A DNA stretch of 64,000 nt, from NCBI GenBank assembly GCA_018873225.1, contig JAEILZ010000008.1, positions 3,038,001-3,102,000 on the forward strand, in the 5' to 3' direction. A program made the translations under genes and the position numbers. Shown piece by piece: positions 54,460 through 64,000 of the stretch (within the stretch, counting starts at the first letter, position 1; each line of letters begins with the position of its first letter). The stretch is from [Phialemoniopsis] sp. UDSM-2020 (lineage: Eukaryota > Ascomycota > Sordariomycetes > Thyridiales > Thyridiaceae). The notes under the pieces were generated by a model that had not been told where the DNA came from, did not search any database, and worked only from the letters and a program-made list of their open reading frames with translations.

Positions 54460-57400
54460 ATTGGGTGGTTTTTGTTGGTTTTCGACTGGGAAAGAGGAGG
54501 GAGGGGAAAAGATGTATTGTTTTGGGATGATCTAGATGGAGAGATCAACCGCAGGATATGGAGAGGAGGGTAGGTTTTGTCGACTTGGCGCTTCTATCCT
54601 TGACGCTGTCAAAGTAGATCCGTCTGGGGATGATGATGCTTTTGTGGAGAAAGTATGTAATGGACCTGTCCAGATGGGAAGCAAAGAAGAGATGATCGCG
54701 AGTTTTTATGGAGAAAAAGTCTGGAGAACAAATGTTTAGAACGAGTCTTGAGATGTGAGGATGGGAGAGCATTTGACTTTATACAAAGACGCCACTCACG
54801 AACGAAGGACCAAAGTCAATGGAGACTGGGGGGACGCCGTCCCGGATAACCAGCGCCAAAGAGGTGAGAGGAGAGGTGACGGTATTCCGCAACGCATGCT
54901 AACCCTCTCTGGACGCAGGGCTTGTTGGAGTCACTAAGTGGGCCCGCCCGGTTCATGACGACTGAGACTGCGGCCAAAATCTTGCAAAAGATCAGGGCCA
55001 ACAAGTACCTCACTTCCGTTATGTTGGCGTCAAACGGACCCTCTTTCTGTATCAGGTTTAGTTAAACGGAAGCAAGAAGTGGCACGCTAATCCTCCTGGG
55101 TCCCAAGGTTTGACTTGCAGTGGAGGAGTGCCCCCTCCTGGTTGGCCCGCCCGCTGCAGTTGGCATCTTTGCTGGGGCTCATTGAGGCAATAAATATCGT
55201 CCCCCTATGGGGCCTGTATCTGTACCCAATGGGCTCGATCACGATGCGGCGAGACGGCCGTTCTTTTGCCTCGCACCCTGGCCCTGTCTTGCCGCCGCCG
55301 CGGGGCCTTTACGAGGCGAAGTCCAAGAGTCATGGCCTCGTCTCGTTTGAAATCCCGCAGGAGAGGACTCACATAACATTAATCGCTCGAATTCAGTGAT
55401 AATCGCGCATTACAGACAGCGGCAATCTTATTCACACAGTTGAATCCTGCGACTTAATCGATCTGCATATCAGAGCAAGAAAGCATGGTGCGTGTACGTC
55501 AGACTGAGGTCCTGTTTGCAATGCTCCTGCCAAACCAGACGACCACCCTGAGCAGAAAACGGTGACATGACAAGAGCACGACTCCGAGATTCCCCTAGCG
55601 AAACTCAACGAAAACGGCGGGAAAAATGGAGTGCTTAGTGCGAATAAGTGGTCCCACCGCAAACCACACCACCGCTAAATTGACTCTAGCGTCCAGGCAG
55701 CGCTTTTGGCCCTTCAGACGAAAACTTGCACCGTAATGCGACGGGACAGCACGCCATTGTAACAGGTCATTCTCACCCTGAAATTGGTGCTTATCGGCAG
55801 TGCGCAATTCCTCCCTTTGGGAGCCAGGGCCGCCTGCGTCAAGCCGCCCGATGAGAAGCATACAGGGCATCCTGATCTATCTATCTGCGTTTTCGTCTTG
55901 CATCTGGCTCTACAAGGGTCTTTCTTTCTCATCTTTTGGTCCTTCCCGCAATCTGCGCGCTGCCGGTGCCGTGAGAAGCGGACAATGTCCTCGCCAAGAA
56001 GTGGCCTCTGTTGCAGTTCCTTTGGCCGGTTGCTTGGCCTGCAGGTCGGGCAATTTGGACGCTCGCGCTGGGTCCCGTTTCATTCGTGGAATGGGCAGGA
56101 ATGGCACCTCTCGCGGCCCTATTCCACCATGCTGGACCGGGAGGCCTGCGGCGGCATGTAAGTACCTCGGAGTAACAGAGTCCAAAAAAGCCCTCGTGGA
56201 CTCCACTGCGACGGCGACGTTGTGATAGGGGAGAGAAAGATACCTCTGAATTGTTTAGTTAGTTGCCCTTGTTATCATCATGAAACACCAGTAGCACCTG
56301 CCCGGGCACTTGTTACTGGTCATTTCTGTAATCAATTCATCGTGAGTAATAGCCATGTCAAGTGCCTCAGCGGTCATTACAGCATTCCGCCGTCACACGG
56401 CGGCTCTTGCGAAACGAGACACACTGTGCTTCCCTCCGTCCCGCCCTCCCGGCGTCGGGCTGTCTGCGAGTGGTGGGAGCACAGCATGGCCGGGGAAGCA
56501 CGGTGGTGCAGTGCCATGGTGGCATCCATTCCAGCGCACACCACCACCCACAACGTCGTCTTCATTGACAGCGGGCATGTTTTTTCAGGGTCCTGTACAG
56601 GGCGTTTCGTTACTCCCGCCCAATTTGCGGCTGTTTAGGCACCTGCATGGGGGCGGCGGTCCCGCCTAGCCCGCAGCCATTCTGCAAGGCATCGCGCTCT
56701 GATCTTGATTTCGGGGATGAGGACCCTGACATTCTAATCAAACGGGTGGCTTGTCTTTGACAGGCAACCGGACCGAGAAAGGGTTCTACAAGAAAAGCTT
56801 GACATTGATCCATGAAGATTTCGCGTGCCTGGCTAATTCACTAATCGCGCCAGTTTCAGGCAAGAGCCGCTTCAGATCTTCAAAGCGACGGCCAAGTCCA
56901 TCTCGGTACGGCTCGAGGCGCTGATCAGGTACGCTGTCAATCATCTACTGGAAGTATCTAGACAACTCCCGCCGGCCAATGTATCTGGCATTTAGTGTGA
57001 AACCATCTGGATACATACGAGATGCTGTAAGACTCCCCAAACGGCAATGGCTAGGTCCGTTGGGGACATGACTTGCTGTGCGATGACGTTGGCGTCAACA
57101 TGGCATAGTTGTCGAGCGGCTAGCCGTTATCAGCGAGCACGTTCCTTGCCAATATTCTCCCTTTGTTGATGCCGACATCCGCAGATCTGATATCGTGCTA
57201 TCGCAGGCTGATTGGCCGAGTGACGTCGAAGGGAGACCGGAGAACACAACACGCGCACATGCAAGAGGGAATGAAAACGGAACACAGGCCTCCTGTTGGT
57301 ACATGCATCTCTCCGTATCTTTTTCTTCCTGCCTTCTACTCCCTCAACTATGCATCCATGCAGAAGCCCACTCACACGAGACGTTCTGTCTGCCACTACA

Positions 57401-60400
57401 TGCAGCACGTTACCGTTTGCGGAAGCCCCTCGGACGGTCTCCCTCTGTCAGCCAGTGCCTGGGCAGGAACGCAGAGACGGTGGGACTTGGCTGTCGTCAT
57501 AGGCTCCAGTTATCCTTCCCTCCGTTTCCAAACCACCCCGCCGTTCGCGCCAGGGCGGGCATTTTTCAGCTTTTCGGCGGGCGCTGAGTGGCTGCAGGCG
57601 GCTTTACGGCAGGGTTCATAGGGGTTTAGGGAGGGGTTTAGGGGGGCTTAGGGGGTCCATTTCAGGTATCTTTCAGGGTCTATTCGATCGATGATCGCCA
57701 TACAATGACGACATTGGCTCCACTAATCGGCTAGCACGGCCAGGTTCTCTGGCTCTTCAGTCAGTATTGAGACCCCTCATTTCCATCCCACTCAATTCCC
57801 CCAGCCCGTACCCCTCCGACTCAGTGACGCGTGCGGAGAGAGACAGCGGCGCTGGAGAGAGACGAGCAGGGGACCGGCGCCATGCACGCCCTGTCGTGTC
57901 GTGACGATGCATGGTTATTCATTCTCTACTTGTACGAGAAGGGATCCGCCTCAAATGCCACGCTTACCCTACTGGGAACGAACGAGAGTATCTGCGAAAG
58001 ATTGCGCGAACCTCACCAGACCGGCGAATCATCGTGATACATATTACTTTACTCGTCAGCAGCTGCTGAGAAAGGCGTGCGCATGCCGATAGCAGGGACA
58101 AGCCTGTACAGACGGAATCGTCGGTCGTTTCAACAGCACAGCACCAAGTGAAGATACAGTACTTGATCCTTGCAGTCCTCGCAATCAGCAGAAGTCCACG
58201 GAAACGGTGGCCGGCGAGGCGAACAGTACTTCGCCTGGCATGCGGCTAAAGACACACGAAAACGGAGACCGCCCCATCGGTAGCAAATAGCAGACGGGAC
58301 CCAAATTGCACTACACAGCCACCATCAGACCACTTCTGGGCCTGCGCTCCATCTCCTATCTCCCACAGTGGCCCTGACACGATAAGCCTGGCTTGGCTCT
58401 TGTGGCTACAGCGTCCATCTACCCCCGCCAGCCGAAGGAAGTACAGGCGTCAAGCTCGCCAATGAATCGTGAAGCCACGCGAAGGCATCGTGGCCCTCAA
58501 CTCCGTGCCGCCCAAGAGATTGACTTGCAAGCGAGTTTGGCGGCCAGAGGGCTCGGCCACCTCCGGAACAAAAGTATATTTGACAGACCAACACCCGGCT
58601 AGGACGCCCTACGTGCCAACAAGCATCGTGAAAGGGCACAGAAGTCAACACCATCGGGCTAAGCGAGGTGAGGATGGTCCGTCGACCACCACATGCTTTG
58701 AAACGTGACTCGCACTCCTGCTACAGCTGACTCGTCGCCATTTGAAGGATATCGCATCTCAAAAAACAACGATTCTTGCTTGTGATACCGTCCTCACAAA
58801 GCAGGGGTGAGCTCGGCACCGGTACCCTGCTCGTGTCAGCGTATTTGTATTACATCTGCCGTCCCGGTATGTAGATGAGTTGCACGGCCTTTTTTTATTT
58901 CTCTCCGGCTGTTACAACGTCCGCGACTTGTGTCCTTTGCTCCGTGGGAGTCTGCAGGCTCCGCTCACATGCTTACTCTCATTCTCACATGGCCGCGAAC
59001 CAGTCGCTGACTGCATGGTCCGCAGCCTGGCTGACACAGCATACACTTGCAGGGCCTTTCATCTGCTGCTGTGCAATGAAGATCTCTTGCCAGATCTTGT
59101 ACGCCTCGCAGCCAATTTTGAGAGCATTCTCCCGTCCTCAAAATGATCGTTGACTCCTGAGATCTTGATTGTCTGCCCCGATCAAGCCCTGATCAACAAT
59201 GCAGCTGGTGCGACAACTTGACACATCGCAATGCGGTTCAAGGTATCGTCGCTGGGCGTTGTTGCTCCTTCCAACAGTACCTTCAACGTTGCATGTCTCC
59301 ACACGAGGGCGGATAGAGGCCATCCTGAGTGCCTGGCTCGGCGGCCCGCCTCCTCACTGCCTTTCCGTTCAGCTCCAGTTTTCTCTCGGATGCGACCGAT
59401 TGATCTTCGCATCCAGCGATGTTGCAGGCTGCCATAACACCCCTAACGCTTGTGCGCAAACACACTGGCGCAGAGAACGGCCCGAGATATATCGCGCGCT
59501 GATCTCACGATAAGCCTGCCATCCCTTGCCGTCGCTACCAAAACTGAGCCCTGACAATACTACGGGAAGAATGGCCGACTCGGAGATTTTTCCTCCTGCC
59601 AGTAGGCGCCTGTCGTGAGTGGCCAGAGATTAGAGCAAAGGGAGAATTGGTGGGGCCGGGTTCGCCCGACGTCCTGCCGTCTCTCACTCCCAGGTTACTT
59701 ATCCGGCGACGCGGGAGTCGTTTTGCAGGATCTGGGATGCGTAACGAGGGCAGTCTATGCAGTTGCATAATGGTGAGATGCTGACGCTATTGTACGTCTT
59801 ACTGGATCTGGCAGATTGATCCCTTGACTGCGCGTTCCAAAGGCAAAGGGTTTCCCCGCCCTCCGGCATACCTTGTGTAAAATATTCGTGTATGTACATT
59901 CTCTCTCACGCACGGATGGGCGTTCAAGCAAGTCATAGGTGCAGCGTCGCATGCATAGCAAAGGCAAAGTCACTCGGCGCCAGTCCAAGCTGGGCCTTTT
60001 GGGACACCTGCCCCGGCCGGCGTTGTGTACACAGCTGCCTCTTGCCCAAGATGGCTACGCGAGGCGCAGCTCGTGCCGTAGGCTGCATGGCGCCGGGCAT
60101 CACATGAAGTAGGCCATTCGATTGCAATCGCTCGGCTTATGGTGAAAGGTCTTGCGGAAGATCGGAACACGTGCTCCTCCGCATGTTTCGGCATCGCTGG
60201 ATACGTTGCTCCCTCCTCTCTTTGCGATAGCTTGGCACGTGTCACTGTGCTGGCGGACGAGATATGTAAACGAGAGATGGCAATGCATGTCGAATGACAG
60301 TAAGTGGGAGCATGGTGAGCTTACTACCGGGTCAAGGTATGCGTGCGTGCGGGTGATGTCTCCTGTTCTTCTTGTTGGCAGAACCTACCCCGTGGGGAAT

Positions 60401-61084
60401 CGTACCGTTTCGGCTCGCAACGCGTTTGTGCGGGGGATCTGCTACATGCTCGCATATAGGGGAAACGCTCGGCATAAGGAGTGACCTACCTGATAAGGTC
60501 ATGTCTGTAAGACCAGATCTAGATCCTACAAATGAAAAACAGGAGACTTCTATTTAGCTTTGTTTATCATTTTCTCGGTTTACCGCGATTGTCGCTCTCG
60601 GGAGACGGGAAGTGCGGAGGAGTGGAGAGACGTCGTCTTTCCGGGCTAACGAACTCCTCTTCCCGCTACACTTCCCTGCTCACCTGGCGATCTAGTGCGG
60701 ACACTGGAAGGACCACGCTGTGCGGACGGTTCACTTTTAAGAATAGTCGTAAGTCATCTATCTTGTGGGAATCTGAGACTTGAGATGCGATCTGTGATCT
60801 TCACGTCATCCTTGTTTCCACCGGCAAAGTGTGAGAATGAGCAGGCATGTTATGTCGGGCCACACTGGGCCTCAGCCAGAACTGCCACTCTTCCCGGCTA
60901 GCAACGGCGGGAGATCATTCTGTCCCTTTCTGCTCTCTCTGATGGGCGAGCGATCGACACGAACTTGGCAGAGCATGGCCTAGGTGCCTCGATGTCCCTG
61001 TCGATCGAGGTCAGATCCTACAACCTGACAATAAATTGATAGATATGCTGATTCTATTCACATTGACTTCCTCAGGGGTAATAG
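54460..61084. other. gene-poor 6.6-kb region
   Basis: No frame here has recognisable domains, good starts and splice structure together; the longest are about 90-150 codons and look random. Base composition is mixed, not AT-rich, so it does not look like a RIP-mutated transposon block. The first kilobase or so should hold the promoter of the mannitol-1-phosphate dehydrogenase gene. A short TTAGGG-like tract lies at about 57618-57655. I see no tRNA or 5S rRNA, but a noncoding RNA cannot be excluded. Confidence 0.5.
57618..57655 (+). repeat. degenerate TTAGGG-like G-rich tract
   Basis: The tract contains GGGTTTAGGGAGG, GGGTTTAGGGGGG and CTTAGGGGG in succession, variants of the fungal telomere repeat. 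It is very short and imperfect. It may be an interstitial telomere relic or simply a G-rich tract able to form a quadruplex. Confidence 0.4.
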
Positions 61085-61693
61085 GATTATTCTCACGGCC
61101 AGGAATCTCAAGGTTACAGTGGCCATCACCTCGACAGCCTCACATCTGATGACGAGAAGAAGCGTATCACTGCCATGCGGCATTTTACTGTGCTAACAGT
61201 GCTGTGTTCAGCGATAGCTATTGCAGTACCGGACTCGCTCTTGTTCAGCAAGCGTATTTTGGCTGAGCCTCTGCTGAGGGCCTCTCGAGATATGCTTCGA
61301 TTGTACGAGGACTATGACCTTGTGAATCCGCGCTCGTCATCACTGACCATCAGTCTGCCTCAATCTGCCGCGCTCCAGCACTACACAGGCCGTGCCGGCC
61401 TGACCTGGAGTGTCTTCGGCCAGGCTGGCCATATAGCTCAGAGTCTACAGCTCCAAAAGGAGAGCTCACTGGCGGAATATGACACCCTAGAAACTCAGAT
61501 GCTCCGGTTCAACGTCTGGATCCTGTACACCGCGCTGAGAGACTGTTGGACGTGCTCGCGCGTCTGGACTCTCGCGCCTCTGAGGGGCTCGGTGGGAATT
61601 CTTTACTGTTGTCAAATCCATCGGGAGTGCTTCGGAGTGTCTGAATTGATTATACTATTACGTGTATATGCATTGGTGTTTGGTGTTGTGTAA
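61085..61693 (+). pseudogene. relic of a Zn2Cys6-type regulator (middle homology region only)
   Basis: An open stretch of about 200 codons, with a possible 3' splice site just inside it (AG ending at 61104). It contains LLRASRDMLRLYEDYD and then HYTGRAGLTWSVFGQAGHIA followed by SLQLQKESS and LRFNVWILYTALRD. That order matches the fungal-specific transcription factor domain (an AW-G-A-R-A-LGLH type block, then a WW-LY-DR type block). No zinc cluster is found upstream and the match ends soon after LYTALRD, so the gene is truncated on both sides. The first ATG inside (61175) would give a 172-residue product beginning with a hydrophobic stretch, which may be accidental. Confidence 0.55.
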
Positions 61694-62081
61694 CCGTACA
61701 AAGACCTTAGGTTTAGTGTTTTACTTCATGTCTATCCAACGTACAATGTTTATATAGTTGCACTTTGTGAACGTGTCAACTCTTACGAAAAGGAGTTGCC
61801 TACCGCGATCTGTAATCATCTACGGAACAAATTTAGATCTATACGCAAGAGCTCATGACTTATCGCCAGGGTGAGACTCGCATGGCATGCAGGATACTAG
61901 CAATGCTGTGACCGAACATAAGGCTATGGAAATGAGTTAGGCTCTTCGATCCAGCACTGAGCCGTAACAAACAGTAATCGCCGGGAATCCATAAAGAATG
62001 TCGAATGGTGGTATTATTTACAATCTAGACCAGACAGACTACCTCCTTCTACTGTTCAGACAATATAAGAAGTCGGGACCA
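61694..62081. other. intergenic spacer before NAD synthetase
   Basis: 388 bases between the regulator relic and the 3' end of the NAD synthetase gene. No gene is supported. Confidence 0.5.
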
Positions 62082-64000
62082 TTACCTCCTCTCAAGCTCC
62101 TTCTTCCCAAACTTGGCAGCCTGCCTCTTCTCGATGCGCGCCAGCTCGCGGTCAATCTTCTTGAAGCTCCACGACTTCCACGCGAGCGGGTACAAGAAGG
62201 GCCGCAGGTCGTGACGGTGATCCTCGGGGCTGTAATCGTTGCTGTGCAGGGCTGGAGTCAAGACAGTGGACTTGTGACGGGCCACGTTGTACTTGTGGAA
62301 GAACAATTTGACCTTCTCTGCGACCTGCACGGGCTGCATCCTCGGCGCGTCGTCCTCGGGGTCCTCGGCGCGGTCTTCGGACCAGTCGTGCACGAGACGC
62401 AGGAACATGCCGTAGGGACCGAGCTTCTGCTCTTTCCGGAGGCGGCCGAAGATGGTGAGCTCCTTGTAGGTCATGCCCATGTCGGCCTCGTCGGACTGTA
62501 CGTAGTCTTGCGTGATACTAGACTTTTGTGTTAGAAACTTCTCATAGCAGAATGGGGTGCGGGATGACTCACGGCTCGAGCTCGGCAGTCGGGATGGCAT
62601 CAAGGAACTCCTGAAGGCAAGGAATCTCAAACTCAACCTCGGCCCACGCTATAAAGCGCTTGAGGTCATCCTTGTCGATACTGCCAATGGGGTTGATGTC
62701 GGCGCTCGAGCAGTCGTACTTGGTCAGGTATCCCACCAGGGACTCGCCGACGTTGGCGGAACCCAGGACGAGCAAACCACCACCTCCGGGTCGTCCTCTG
62801 GCGGTGGGAAGTACCTGTCCGAATTGGTACGCGGTGACCATGCGTACGCGGGCCTGGATGCACTGGAGCGTGAGGTTCTCCTGGTGGGTACCACCGTGGA
62901 CCTTGAACTGGGGCGTGAAGCCGATCGTGTTGGTGATGAGGTTCTTCTGGGCATGGAACACCTCGTCAATGTCTAGGCTGATGTGGTAGGAGCCGATGGC
63001 GGTGGAGAGATCCTTGGCTCGCTGACGTGTCTCACGTGAGCTCTGCTCTCGCATACCCATGTAAATGGTCGTGAAGATCTGGCTGCACAGCTCTTGCGGT
63101 GTTTCGGGAAGCTTCTCTTCATACTTCGCGATACGTTTTACATCCTCGATGACCTGCTGGTTACCCTCCTTCATGGCCTTGATGACGATCCGGCACATGG
63201 AGAAGACAATAGTGGCCGTAGCACAGGAGTCGATGCCTCCACTCAGGGGCACCAGGTATCCTGCAGCACCGGAGCGACGAAGGTAATCCCAAAGGTAGCA
63301 GCCAGCACAGAGCGCGATTTCCTCTTCGACAGTGTGAATCCTGGGCTTGATAGGTCTTGTGGGGGCAATAGTCACGTCCATGCTGTCTTCGTCGTCGCCT
63401 ATACTGAATGGAGTTTGAATTCGCTCGTACTTTGCGGTCGACAGGGCAGCCTGCATGCCACGGCTGATCGCCATGCGGTGCGCCCTGACTTCGTCGAGGT
63501 CCACAGTGGCAGTGATTACCTCCACCTCGTTGAGGCTGAACTGCGAGCCTTGAGCAACGATGTTGCCGTTCACTATGATCATGGCACAGCCATCGTAGTA
63601 CAAGCGATCACCGTCGCAGCCTATCACATGGGAGTCAGTAAACTTCGAAAGCTACATTGGAAGGAAGTGACTATACCTTGCTGGTTAGCATAGAGGTAGA
63701 CTCCACCGCATTTTCTCGTTGCCTCTGTGATGAGCTGGAGACGGGTATCCAGCTTTCGTAGAGAGAAGTGGGAGCCGGACGAGTTGGTGAATATCTCCAC
63801 ACCATCAAGACTCATGTCAATGTGCGGAGCTTTGACGGTGAAGAGTTCCTCGCAAGTCTCGGCTCCAAGGCATGTGTCTGGCGTAGATATGATGGCGTCG
63901 CCGAAGGGAACGTGAGATACACCCACTACCTCTTGAATCGTGTCTGGGAGATGGTATAGCTCGGTCTGGCAAGGGTGCATCCATGGCGTAAAGTACCTCA
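62082..64000 (-). CDS. QNS1: glutamine-dependent NAD+ synthetase (5' part outside the window)
   Basis: Three exons are present (64000-63677 open at the window edge, 63620-62573, 62517-62082); the N-terminal coding part continues beyond 64000. The visible part of the nitrilase-type glutaminase domain has RYFTPWMHPCQ, GAETCEELF with the catalytic Cys, and SLDGVEIFTNSSGSH, then YLYANQQGCDGDRLYYDG across the first visible intron. The synthetase domain follows with the ATP-pyrophosphatase loop PLSGGIDSCATATIVFSM and GSANVGESLVGYLTKYDCSSAD. It makes NAD from deamido-NAD using ammonia channelled from glutamine. It is an essential housekeeping gene and fixes the right end as core genome. Confidence 0.97.

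Noticed and set aside
54460..61084. Possible tRNA or 5S rRNA genes in the gene-poor region
   Set aside because: I looked for T-arm-like GGTTCRANYC boxes and for 5S-like blocks and saw none convincing; a dedicated search is needed to be sure.

Overview
The window is nuclear DNA of a filamentous ascomycete, most likely a Sordariomycete-type fungus. The genes carry short (45-80 nt, one about 190 nt) GT-AG introns, Zn2Cys6 regulators are present, and the housekeeping genes (COPI beta'-COP, mannitol-1-phosphate dehydrogenase, glutamine-dependent NAD synthetase) are of fungal type. No species is assigned. Exon joins were worked out by hand from splice consensus, reading phase and family motifs; every spliced model listed closes in frame.

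Layout. (1) 1-733: last exon of a ThrE/Prm10-like membrane protein. (2) About 1.0-37.2 kb: a dense accessory block of 18 genes that looks like a catabolic gene cluster. In order: LLM-class flavin monooxygenase; ACS-family MFS transporter; M19 dipeptidase; Rieske oxygenase; Baeyer-Villiger-type FAD monooxygenase; MFS transporter; small cupin; salicylate-hydroxylase-type FAD monooxygenase; Zn2Cys6 regulator; 2,3-dihydroxybenzoate decarboxylase; SnoaL-like protein; alpha/beta hydrolase; CaiB/BaiF CoA-transferase; intradiol ring-cleavage dioxygenase; HSL-type esterase; second Zn2Cys6 regulator; second cupin; third MFS transporter. (3) About 37.8-48.5 kb: a head-to-tail array of six intronless F-box-like paralogues, all on the plus strand. 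The first is broken by one in-frame TAG, and a stray C-terminal fragment follows the fifth. (4) 49.4-54.5 kb: SEC27 and the mannitol-1-phosphate dehydrogenase gene. (5) 54.5-62.1 kb: almost 8 kb without a convincing gene except a relic of a Zn2Cys6-regulator middle domain. (6) 62.1-64.0 kb: the 3' two-thirds or so of the NAD synthetase gene, cut by the window edge.

How the genes may work together (inference). The FAD hydroxylase, the dihydroxybenzoate decarboxylase and the intradiol dioxygenase form a coherent route from a hydroxybenzoate-like acid through catechol (or hydroxyquinol) to a muconate. The alpha/beta hydrolase (enol-lactonase-like), the CoA-transferase and the SnoaL-like protein could act after ring cleavage. 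The esterase, dipeptidase, LLM monooxygenase, Rieske oxygenase and Baeyer-Villiger enzyme would act upstream, opening and oxidising a larger ester-, amide- or amine-bearing aromatic taken up by one of three transporters. The substrate cannot be read from sequence. GC-rich dyads in three of the divergent promoters are candidate sites for the two cluster regulators.

Other structure: a diverged 270-bp repeat at 11.0 and 46.5 kb, a 15-bp exact direct repeat flanking the first copy, 33-bp tandem repeats inside the last F-box gene, short direct repeats at 48.7-49.1 kb, and a small TTAGGG-like tract at 57.6 kb.
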